This document shows, in pieces, positions 13,001 to 22,063 of a DNA stretch of 64,000 bases; the stretch's first letter is position 1, and each line of letters opens with the position of its first letter. This stretch comes from Cyanophora paradoxa (lineage: Eukaryota > Glaucocystophyceae > Cyanophorales > Cyanophoraceae): the NCBI GenBank assembly GCA_004431415.1, contig QPMI01000675.1, positions 47,541 through 111,540 on the forward strand. Reading direction: 5' to 3'. The position numbers and the translations under genes are program-made. The notes beneath the pieces are model-generated. The model worked only from the letters and a program-made list of their open reading frames with translations, searched no databases and was not told the origin of the DNA.

Positions 13001-15540
13001 CCGCCGATGCCCGACTCGAAGGCGCCGGGGCGTGTGAAGCGGACCACCTCGTCGCCCAGCACGTAGAACGAGTGGCGCCGGCCCTCCACCCACTTCCCCT
13101 CCAGCGCCTGCGCGCGCGCGCCCTCGGCTTCAGAGGGCGAAACAGGCTTGGAGACGACTTGACGCGATCGGAATATACGCCGACGCACGCCGATGCCCGG
13201 CCCGGCGACGCCGGGGCGCTCGTTCTGTAGGATCCACGTGTCGCGCCAGTTGACGGCGCGCGTGTGGATCACGGACGGCGGGCGCAGCAGCTGCGCCGAG
13301 GCGGCGCCGGAGGCGAACGTGACCCCAAACGTCCACCGGGCGATGACGTGCACGACGTCGACGGGGCAGGAGAGGCCGCGGCTGAGGGCCGTGGGACAGG
13401 CGGAGGTTGGGAAGAAGGGGGTGCGGAGGACGGCGTGGTAGACGAGGGGCCCGCCCTCCTCCACGCGGCCGTCGGCGGCCATCGCGTGGGCCACGGCCCC
13501 CGGCGGGACCGCCTCCGCGTTCGCGGGCCATCTGAAGCCGCGGCCAAAGCGAGTCAAACGCGAAACGTGCGCGCATCGATCGCGAATTCGAGCGGACGAG
13601 GTGGCCTTGTACATGGCGGAGCCTTCGTACGAGTACCCCGCGGGCGCCAGGGACGACAGGTTCTCCTCGATGGGGAGCTCCACGGTGCCGCCGAAGTGGC
13701 AGAGGCGGATGCGGGGCACGACGGCGTTGCTCGGGTACCGCACGTACGACGCGAAGTACGCCACCCCGCGCTGGCCATGGAACCGCGCCGGCGATCAGCA
13801 TTTTAACCTCTAGTGTGCAGCATGGACCAGCGATGGCGCCGCTATAGGCCTAGGCGTGTGCACCTGCCAGAACGAGAAGAGCTGCACGTCGTGCCTCATC
13901 GCCGTGCTCGTCCCCTCGTCCGTCCCTGCGAAGCGCAGAAGAGGCGAGTCGGGAATGATCGACGAGAATAATTCCAACTAGTAACTAGTAATGCTCTCGA
14001 GCGGGCGTACAGATGGAGCAGCCGAGGGCGGAGGCGGTGTCAAACGTGTACAGGGACTTGGCGGACAGGTCCTTTCCACGGCCAAGGCCGTATCCCAGCG
14101 CCTCCGCCTGCCCCGGGCCCGCATCAGCTCTGCAGTTTCGCCCTCCAATTTCTGCGGGCGGCGGCTCACGTGAAGCATGTAGGCGTTCGAGCTGCTCGGC
14201 GCCACCTCGATCATGAACATGGTCCCTGCGCACATGCGCGCATGAATGTTCTCTTCGATACGTACATACACTCCACATGTGATTTAGTATTAATTACGTG
14301 AGCGATGGCTTCGACATCGCAGGGTCTTTAATTTGTAAATTAAATATCTAGATCCGCGTGCACGTGCACGTGGGGGCAGCTGCGCGCAGGTGCGGCCGCG
14401 GCGCGACGGCCAGCTGCAGCTGCAGCCGCAGAGTCGGATCGGGAGGGGCGCACCGAGGGCGCCGAGCCAGTCGAAGCCCTCGTAGAGCACGTCCGCCGTG
14501 GCGGCCGCCACGAGGTACGTGTCCCGGCCCCACATGCTGTGCAGCCAGCTGCCGTCGCCCTCTGTCAGCTCCGCCCCCCCGGGCGCGCTCGAAGCTCAGG
14601 GAACGTGTACGAGGCGCACCGCTCGTCGGTCGAGAAGTTCCGGCCCACCTCGATGAAGCGCCAGGGCGAGGCCGTGCAGAAGTCCGCAGGCCACACGTCG
14701 CCGCTCCCATAGTACGTCGTACCGTCGGGCTGCGATCGGCGCCGGCGTCAGTCCTCTGGCGCGGCGCAGCACACAGCTCAATTTCGCGCGATCGAACCAT
14801 GCAACAGCGGTGGCAGCCCGAGTAGGCGAAGGAGAACCTGTCCGGCCGGGGCGGAATTGCTCAGTCTATAGCTAATTGAATCAGAATAGATGGGATCGCT
14901 TACCAGTTGTGGTTGAACCAGACTAAGCAATCCCGCCCCGAACAACTGCGCGAATACCGTCCCCCAGCCGAGCCGATGAGGTCCGAGCTGACCGAGGTCC
15001 GCGTGAAACTCTGGTCGGCCCACACGGCCGCCGTCTTGAAGAACTCTCTGTCGCCCGGGCGAGAGCGCACGTCGATATCCTGCAGCCGAGGCTTCAGAGG
15101 AAAATAAAACGGGTGAATCGCGGAGGCCGGGGCGCGCGCGCGCCCATCCGGGGAAAGGTGTGAACGACGTGTATCCGAAGTCGGTCGGGGAGAGGCTCGA
15201 GCCGGAGAGGGGGCCGAGCTGCGCAGCATCCGTTCAATCACAAAATTTATTCGCACACGTAGATTTTCTATAGAAGCCGACGGCGGGGCTGATGACGAAC
15301 AGCACTGAAAGTCCGAGTGAAGGCGCAGAGGTCTTGGGCCTGAGAGCGGCATGCGAATTGCGCCTCAGATTCCCTAGAGCAATTAAAATGCGGGGAAAGC
15401 CGAGGAGGCACCAGGTCCCAGTCGCAGTAGATCATGGCCCCGCTGAACGAGCGGGCGAGGATGCCGAGCCGGAGGGAGGGCTCCCGGTAGACCATGAACT
15501 CTCCAGCCAGGGGGGCCTGCCGCACCCTCGGGTTAGCACC
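4026..15540 (-). CDS. Large receptor-like membrane protein with ephrin-receptor-like Cys-rich repeats
   Basis: Many short exons read on the minus strand in one order, suggesting a single gene of roughly 11.5 kb. The N-terminal part (15.5-12.4 kb) encodes extracellular-looking beta-rich segments such as MIYCDWDLVPPR, DVWPADFCTASPWRFIEVG and VWMLSTRLRKVVCRSK. The middle (12.3-6.9 kb) is a long series of CPAGTY/CPAGSY-type cysteine repeats like those of ephrin-receptor-like (GCC2/GCC3) domains. A hydrophobic stretch near 6.5 kb (LFGVIGAGAVGATALAGLAAFLYL) and another near 6.05 kb (VSGAVFTLLGAVAVGVALAF) look like membrane segments, and a further one lies near 4.6-4.7 kb. The protein ends in a Ser/Glu-rich tail at TGA 4026-4028. 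No kinase domain is seen. The 5' end is uncertain, and the region could be two genes. A cell-surface role is inference. Confidence 0.6.
6900..12330 (-). other. Array of about 25 Cys-rich repeats, roughly one per exon
   Basis: Within the receptor-like gene, repeats with spacing C-x2-C and a CPAGxY/CxxC signature recur exon by exon. Examples are CPAGTYSTAGASSC (near 12.05 kb), CPAGQVSSADQSNC (near 10.98 kb), CPAGSYQRGDSCVRC (near 10.67 kb) and CPRGTTSNEDRTACVPC (near 8.74 kb). Many exons open with AQGT/AQGE just after a GCGCAG-type acceptor, so the introns fall at module borders. The pattern matches ephrin-receptor-like (Pfam GCC2_GCC3) repeats. Exact repeat count needs a proper gene model. Confidence 0.7.
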
Positions 15541-16916
15541 GCATTCTCTGCACCGCGGCAGCTGCCGCGGCATTAAATATTATTATTATCTGCAGCTTGC
15601 GCTTGGCCATGGGATCCGGAGCGCATCGACTTCGTGGCATTGGATCGCCGACTCATAATTATTAAAAGGCTTGCAAATTGCAATTGGGCAGGATATCGAT
15701 TGATCAAAACAGAATTTAAATCAACGCACGGCGAAAAGGATCTCCTTGGCCCCATCCGCCATGCTGATTGCGAAACCTGCGCACGCGCACGCGCGGATGA
15801 GCATCGACATTCATCGATGCGCGCGCAATTGCGCAAGCCAATTTCCAGCTCAGACTCGCACCGTTGGTCGCGCCGCTGGCGACAATGAAGAGTGCACATG
15901 CAAAAAGCAGCTTAAATACGTATACGACGGATAAAGCTGCATGATCGGCCGAAGTACTAGTCGGCGCTGTGCGCTTGCAGTTGCGGCCACGTGTACGTGT
16001 AGAGCGCATACGTGTGGAACGTGCACTTAGTAATTTGAAATCCGCGGCCAGGCTTCAACTAGCGCTGCACTGCGCATGCGCGCGGCAACTTGTATCGTAC
16101 GCGTCGGGCGCGACACGCTGTACATGTGCATGTATACGCACACAGCCGCTCCCGCTTGCCATTGACAGCCGCTGTGGCTGCGGCGCACGCGCAGGCCGGT
16201 TCGCTGCCTCGTTCGCTGCCATGTAGGTGCCTCGCGCGCGATCGATGTCGGCGCGTCGCGCGGCGCGGCGCTTCCCCGCGCTAGCGCGCTCGGCGCACTT
16301 CAATTCCAAGCTGCAGCTCACGCGCCCGCGGCCGCGCCCGGCCGCGGCCACTAGTACTCCGGTCCAGGCCAATTGCGCATGCAATTGCAACGTGCATCCG
16401 ACGGTTGCCAACTCTCCGACGAGCTCGAGGTCGACTAGTACTTCAAACTGCCACGAGATTCCGCGCGACTGCCACGCGGCGCCTGGCAGGTAGGCTGCGG
16501 CTGCGCCGCGCCGCGCCGGCGGCTCTTCTAGCTATAGATCTGCTGCTGTGTGCGGGCCGGGCTTGCAGGTCCCAATGCAGGATATCGCTGGCTGCTCACG
16601 GCTGTCACGGGCTGTGCGGCCGGCCTGTGCCTGCTGCAGCTGCAGCTGCAGCAGCGAGACGGGTGCAGGCCGGCGCCGGCTGGCGCGCGGCGCGGATAAG
16701 CAGCAAGGTGAGCAACGCGTACCCGTATTTAAAAAGCAAATACCAGTATATTACGTACCTGGAACCAGCGCTCACCTGCTGTACCCCCTCATTACACCTG
16801 CTGTACCCCCTGCTGTACCCCCTCATTACAGCCGGACGTACCCCTCGCACGCATCGGCGGCCCGCTGGTCCTTCCTGCAGAGCCTTGAACCGATTGCAAG
16901 TACACGCGCTGTCGCC
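15541..16916. other. Intergenic region between receptor-like gene and CCDC97
   Basis: About 1.4 kb between divergent genes. It is AT-richer in 15.57-15.75 kb and has GC-rich palindromic blocks at 16.3-16.7 kb. It may hold the first exon and promoter of the receptor-like gene, whose start I could not place, and the promoter of CCDC97. No other coding sequence is convincing. Confidence 0.5.
16777..16842. repeat. Short tandem repeat of CTGCTGTACCCCC units
   Basis: CTGCTGTACCCCCT occurs three times, twice followed by CATTACA, just upstream of CCDC97. It resembles the C-rich GTACCCC motif found at several intron starts in this window, so it may be part of a 5' UTR intron. Confidence 0.6.
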
Positions 16917-18991
16917 ATGCAGCGACCGACGGCAGCGTCCGCGGCCCCGACTGGCACGGATCGCCTCGATCGGCTCGTCGAGCAGGCGCGGGCGCAGCAC
17001 CAGGGAGCGCATTCGCACGCGCACGGGACGCGCAACGAACTCGAGGCCGTCGTGCGGAACAGGCGGTACGCGGCCCGCTGTGACGTCGCACGGCGAGCGG
17101 CCGACGCGCCCGCAGGTACCGCCGCATGAAGGAGTTGGTCGCCGGGGGCGAGTACTTCAGCCGCGAGGCGATGCGGCTCAGAGAGGTGCGTTCGTTCGCG
17201 TCGCAGGGCGCCGCGCGTCACTCACGCGGCCCCGCAGCCGCATTTGTACCACCAGTACATCGGGCAGTACGACGAGGGCGGCCCGCAGCCGTTTCCCGCC
17301 GATATGCGCCTCTACGAGCGGCTACTGCACGACTATGATGATGCCGAGGTTCCTGCGCGCCAGCGCGAGCGGCGCTGCAGCGCCCGCGCTCATCGGCGCG
17401 GCGCAGGCCGAAGAGCGGAGGAAGAGCGAGGCGAGGCGCGACAGTAAGATGCAGGGCGGGGCCGCGGCGCGCGCGGCGCGGAAGAGTAGCGCCCGCAGGG
17501 CCGCGGCGGAGGCGGCGGAGGACGAGGACGAAGACCTCTGCGAGGAGGACGGGGACGGGGACGAGGAGATGGTGCGGGCGCCCGCAGCGCCGCCGCCGAG
17601 CGCGCGCCCCGATGTCTGACGGGGCCGGCAGAGTGCAGCGCCGCCGGCGGGGCCGGCTCGCGGGCCGCCGCCGGAGCCGGCGAGGGTCCCGCAGCAGCAG
17701 CCTCAGGAGCCGGGGGAGCGGAAGCCCGCGAGGCCGCCGGCGCCGCGCGTGCGGGGCACGGCGCCGGCCCGCGCCGGCGGGGTCGCGCGCCCGGCGGGGG
17801 CGCCCCCCGCCCCCTTCCGCTTCCAGAACGAGGACGGGGAGGAGGCCGCGCCGCCGGCGGCCGCCCGGACGCCCCAGAAGCCGGCGCCGCCCAAGGGCAT
17901 GGGTGCGCGCCCCCGCCCGCTCTCCTGATTCGATCCGGCCGGATCCGATCGCGCCCCGCAGGGATGCCGGCGCGCATTTCGTTCTCCGGGGCCGGCTCGC
18001 TGCCGCCGGCGGGCCCCGGCCAGGGCGCCCGGCAGCCGGCGGCGATGGCGCCGGAGGGGGCGCGGGCGCCCCGCTGGGCCAGATCCCCGGCATGAAGGAG
18101 ACGAGCGACTACGCGGAGGGAAGCTGATCGAGGCGCGCGCGGCGGCCCGCGAGCGGGCGCGCGCCGCGCTCGAGGACGGCGGGAGCTCGAGCGAAGACGA
18201 GGAGGAGGAGCAGGGCAGGAGCTGCGGGAGCGGGGCGCGGGGATGGCCCGCCGCCGCGCAGCGTGCCCAACGGCGGCGGGGCGAACGGCGCCGGCCCCAG
18301 GAGAGACGGCCCGGCGGCGGCGGGGGCGGCGGGGGCGGCGGCGCAGAGGGCGACCGCCAACGGGACGGCGCCGGGCGGCAAGGCCGCGCCCGCTGGCGGG
18401 GTACAGGCGATGCACGTGGACTCGTCTGAAGAGGAGGAAAGCTCCTCGGAGGAGGGGGAGGAGGAGGGGGGAGACGTCGACGGGGACGAGGCGATGGCCG
18501 ACGCCGACGCGGGGCCCTCCGCGGCGCGCCCGCCGTACCCCCCCAGCCTACGACCCCCCCCCTCCCCCTTCTGACCCGTACCCCTCCGCAGGGCGTCACC
18601 GCGGAGGAGCGAGAGCGCCTCGCGGACGTCCGTGCCCTCCCCCTCTCCTTCTCCGGTACCCCTCGTCATTTCTAATTTGGGTACCCCCGCAGGAGTTCGA
18701 ACACCTGATGCGGGAGCGGTTCCTCGCGGGGCTCGACAAGGAGTACGACTACGCCGCCACCGACGCCGACGACCGACTGGTGCCCGCCGCCCGCCGCCCG
18801 CTGGCCCCATCGCGTCGACCCGACCCGCGTGACCCCGTACCCCCGCCGGGCAGGACGACCTGGAGCAGCAGGGGCGGGACGCGGAGGACCGGTACTTCGA
18901 GGCGGAGGACGAGGAGGGCGGCGCGCCCCCGGCGCCCCCCGCCGCTGCCCCGGTGCCCCCCGTCCTCCGCCCGCGCAGCGTGCCCCTCTGA
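16917..18991 (+). CDS. CCDC97: CCDC97-family protein (U2 snRNP/SF3b-associated)
   Basis: Splicing of short introns gives the family's two conserved blocks. ATG 16917 opens MQRPTAASAAPTGTDR; exon 1 ends at VVRNRR. A GTACGC...CAG intron (about 17065-17116) joins it to YRRMKELVAGGEYFSREAMR, and a GTGCGT...CAG intron (about 17187-17237) then joins REPHLYHQYIGQYDEG. This is the GEYFS...LYxQYIGQY signature of CCDC97 (PF09747). Near 18.69-18.78 kb comes EFEHLMRERFLAGLDKEYDY and near 18.86-18.99 kb DDLEQQGRDAEDRYFEAEDE, matching the conserved C-terminal block. The stop is TGA 18989-18991. The middle (17.4-18.5 kb) holds Ala/Pro/Gly-rich and strongly acidic low-complexity sequence, longer than I expect for the family. 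CCDC97 binds SF3b in U2 snRNP biology; nuclear location is inferred. Exons in the middle are uncertain. Confidence 0.85.
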
Positions 18992-19359
18992 GCGCCGGGG
19001 GGCGGCCTGCGCGCGCAGGGGAGGCCGGCGGGGTCCCCCGAGCCGTGGGAGACGGACGAGTGGCAGCAGGGGTAGCGCCAGCGCCAGCGGGTCCCCGGGT
19101 TGCGGGCATTCGCCCAGATAGAGAGCACCTGCAGTTGTAAGCTCAACTGCTGGAGCCCGCGATACGCGGTCGAGGCAGCGTGCGAGCGCTGGATTGGGAT
19201 CAATGGAGGCCGGCCGCGCCCCGCAACGCTATAGCTAAGTTTAAAGCCGTCCGATAAACAAATTTACATTAACGTAAGCGGTGCGGTGGTGGATGCGGGG
19301 GGAGGGCTGCGGTGGCAAGAGGCGCTCAGAGAGCCTCGGGGGCCGGGGCGGGGGCGGCG
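18992..19359. other. Short intergenic spacer between convergent genes
   Basis: 368 bp separate the CCDC97 stop (18991) from the stop of the dynein-stalk gene (19360). The part near 19.2-19.28 kb is AT-richer and probably holds the 3' ends. No other feature seen. Confidence 0.5.
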
Positions 19360-20120
19360 CTAGGCGCTGGAGCGGGGCTCGCGGGCGCTGGCGGTGGCGC
19401 CGGCCGAGCGCCGGCGGGAGGCCTCCATGGACCGCAGCGCCGCGTCGTACGCGCAGACGCCCTGCACCCACCTGCCCCGGGTCGTCAGCGGAAGCCCCGA
19501 GGCGAAGAAGGGGTCTAAACAGCGCGGGCGAGGCGGGGGCGCCTGCAGAGGGAGGCGGCGACAGCGGAGACCTGCCGGCGGCGGCGTCGGTCGGTCGCGT
19601 GCGGGGGGGAGGGCGCCGGGGGCGGCGCACGCGGGACATGGCCTCCGGGTCGAGCTGCCCGGAGTCCACGAGCTTGCTGCGGGGGAGTTAAGGGAGCGGG
19701 GAGCGGGGCGCGGGCTCGAGGCCGCACCGGATCTTGCGCATGATGGGCGCGGGCACGTTGTCCTTGTCGAAGCGCGCCAGCGAGGCCAGCAGCCGGTCGT
19801 TCATGATCTTCCCGGCGGGGCGGGGCGAGGGGCACGATCCCGTCGGCCAGGGGTGCGGGCGGAGGAAGGGCGGGGCGCGGGGCGCGGGGGCGCGGACGAG
19901 GCGGGCGGTGTCCCAGTCGGGCTCCTCCCCCTTGCGGCCCCTGAAGCCCAGGAGCGTGCAGACGGCCTGCATGACCTGCGCCCCCCGCCCCTCAGCGAGC
20001 GCCGCGCGGCCCCGCCTGCCCCCGCCGGGGCGGGGCGCGCACGAGCTGGACGCCGAGGGGAGGCCGCGCGAGGGCCCGCAGCTCGGTGATGTCGGCCTTG
20101 CTGACGCCCTGCCCCCCCGC
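19360..20120 (-). other. Dynein stalk/MTBD module 2
   Basis: The second copy. Its order of blocks is the same as module 1 and its exon borders fall at the same places in the domain, e.g. both have PDWDTAR(H/L)V at the end of an exon. The CC2-like end is shorter and less conserved (GVCAYDAALRSMEASRRR), and the protein terminates soon after. Shared exon structure indicates an internal tandem duplication. Confidence 0.7.
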
Positions 20121-21812
20121 CCCCGCCGCCTCGGCCGGTTGCGAGGAGGGCGCGGGGGCGGGCGCACACGGAGGCCGCGGAGGGCGAGCTCGAGGCGGCG
20201 CGCGGGTCCGCCTCGGCCGCAGCCGGCGCGGCAGGCGCGGCCTCCCCTTCGCTCGCCCAGGACGCGGCGGGGGCGGGGGCGGGGGCGGCGGGGCGGCCTC
20301 GGCGCGGGACTGCCGCGCGCTGGCGAGCCGCTGCCGCGCGGCGCGCACGGGGCGGGCCACCCGGTAGTAGCCCTCCATGGCGAGGACCCACCTGGTGGCC
20401 CCGAGGTGAGCCCCGCGCCGCAGCCGGAGCCCGGCGGCGGCCCTGGGCGGGGCGCACCTGCATAGGGACGCGGCGGCCTGCGACGTCTGTCCCGGGGGCG
20501 TCAGCGGCGCTGCTCGCGGGGTACGCGGCGGGCCGAGTCTCACGCGGGCGGCCACATCGACGTCGAGGTAGCCCCCGTCGATGTACTTGCTGCGTACCCC
20601 GTTTGAGGCGGAGCGGGGCGGGGGAGGGCGCACGGCGAGGCGCCGCGCGGGCGGACCGGAGCTTGCGAATCGTGGCGGGCGCGATGCTGTCCTTGTCGAA
20701 GCACACGAGCGTCGTGAGGAACTTCGGGTCGTTCATGACCTGGGGGAGGGGGTACGCGACCGCATCGGCAGGGGCAGGGGCGGGGGCGGGGAGCGGGGCG
20801 CGGGGCGCGGACGTGGCGGGCGGTGTCCCAGTCCGGGGGGCCCCCGCTGCGCGCCTTGACGCCGAGGAGCACGCAGACGGCCTCCATGATCTGGCGGCAC
20901 CGGTTGGGAGGTGACGGAGTGGGAGGGGGGAGGGGAGGGTGCAAGGGCAAGGGGCTCATTGCTCGGGGGCGCACCACGCGAACGAGCATGGGGGGCCGGG
21001 CGAAGGTCCGCAGCTCGCTGATGCTCGCCTTGTTGAGCGTCTGGGGGCACGGGTTGGCGCGGAAGCGAAGTGGACACAAACAGCGGGCGAGGGGTACACG
21101 AGCGCACGTTCAGGGCCTCAACGGCGAGTTGCAGCGCCGGCAGCGCCTTCTGGAGCGCGGCCTCGGCCTCGGCCTCGGCCTGGGTAGGGCATCAAGAGGG
21201 ACGGGGTAATGCGCGGGCGGGGTACGCGACCTCCTTCTCCGAGAGAGGCGCGGCCTGCGCGGAGGAGTGTGCGCATGAGTGGGGCGGGCGGGCGCTGCAG
21301 CCGGACGGGGGGCGCTTCCGACCTGAGACGGCGCGGCCCCAGCGCTCGCCGGGCGCTTCGCTTTCGAGGCCTTCCGGCCGCGGCGTGGGCGGGCGCTCTG
21401 CGGGCGCGGCCGGCTCGCATCCGGAGCCTGCCGAGCGCCCCGTGAGCTCTCACGTTTGCCAGCGGCCGGGGCCGGGGCCCGGTCAGGGCTCGAATCGCGC
21501 ACGGACGACATTTGCGGCAATGCGACATCAACGCGCATTGTTGCAGGGGGCGCGGGTTTCGTGGGTGACGCGGCCGCCGGTTGCTCGCGCGTAGCTGCTT
21601 GGGTGCTTGAGCGCAGGAAGGTACCGGGGCAGGGGGCGAGGATGGGGCGGCGCATTGCCATGCTCACCAGAAAGCGGCGTCGAGACTAGGCGCTCCACGA
21701 CTGCCTCGATTCGATCCATACGCTTTTCCAACGCGTTGAGGCGGCCTTCAAAGGCGAGGCTCGCCGGGACCTCGTACTCGTCCTGGCAAGAAATCGAACT
21801 TGAGGACGCCAT
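19360..21812 (-). CDS. Protein with two tandem dynein microtubule-binding stalk modules, no AAA+ motor
   Basis: ATG at 21812 opens a first exon with a short coiled coil (FEGRLNALEKRMDRIEAVVE) ending at a GTGAGC donor. A Pro/Ala/Ser/Arg-rich linker follows (21.6-21.25 kb). Then come two copies of the dynein heavy-chain stalk/MT-binding domain, each split over several exons. Copy 1 has ALQKALPALQLAVEAL, ASISELRTFARPP, MEAVCVLLGVKA, DPKFLTTLVCFDKDSI, YIDGGYLDVDVAARV and WVLAMEGYYRVARPV. Copy 2 has ADITELRALARPP, MQAVCTLLGFRG, LLASLARFDKDNV and LVDSGQLDPEAMSRV, and ends with RWVQGVCAYDAALRSM. The stop is TAG at 19360-19362. In dynein this domain sits between AAA4 and AAA5; no P-loop or other AAA+ motif is visible here. 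It probably binds microtubules without motor activity (inference). Intron borders are approximate. Confidence 0.75.
20360..21180 (-). other. Dynein stalk/MTBD module 1
   Basis: The first and better conserved copy within the dynein-stalk protein. It runs from the end of a CC1-like helix (QAEAEAEAALQKALPALQLA) through the globular MT-binding residues (CFDKDSIAPATIRKLR) to the start of a CC2-like helix (WVLAMEGYYRVARPVRAARQ). Introns interrupt it at about five places. Confidence 0.75.
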
Positions 21813-22063
21813 CGGGCCGTAGTGGCTCGGCCCGTCACGCGCGCTGCGCTGCTGGAGCCGCGGGTCACTTTGAAGTGGCCGCGCGAGCCTCGTCGGGGCC
21901 GGAAGCTAGCTGGGAAAGCGAGCTACTGTCTAGCAAAACCCAAGTCAAGGGAGCGGGAACTGTCTGGAGGGTTGGAAATCTCTGTACCCACGCCTACTTC
22001 GCCCCCCCCGCTCCCCAGTCGAAAAGGCGGTCGGGAAAGGCGCGACCGAGGGAGTACGTCGGG

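Noticed and set aside
4026-15540. True ephrin receptor tyrosine kinase
   Set aside because: Only the Cys-rich repeat type is shared; no kinase domain or ephrin-binding domain was found.
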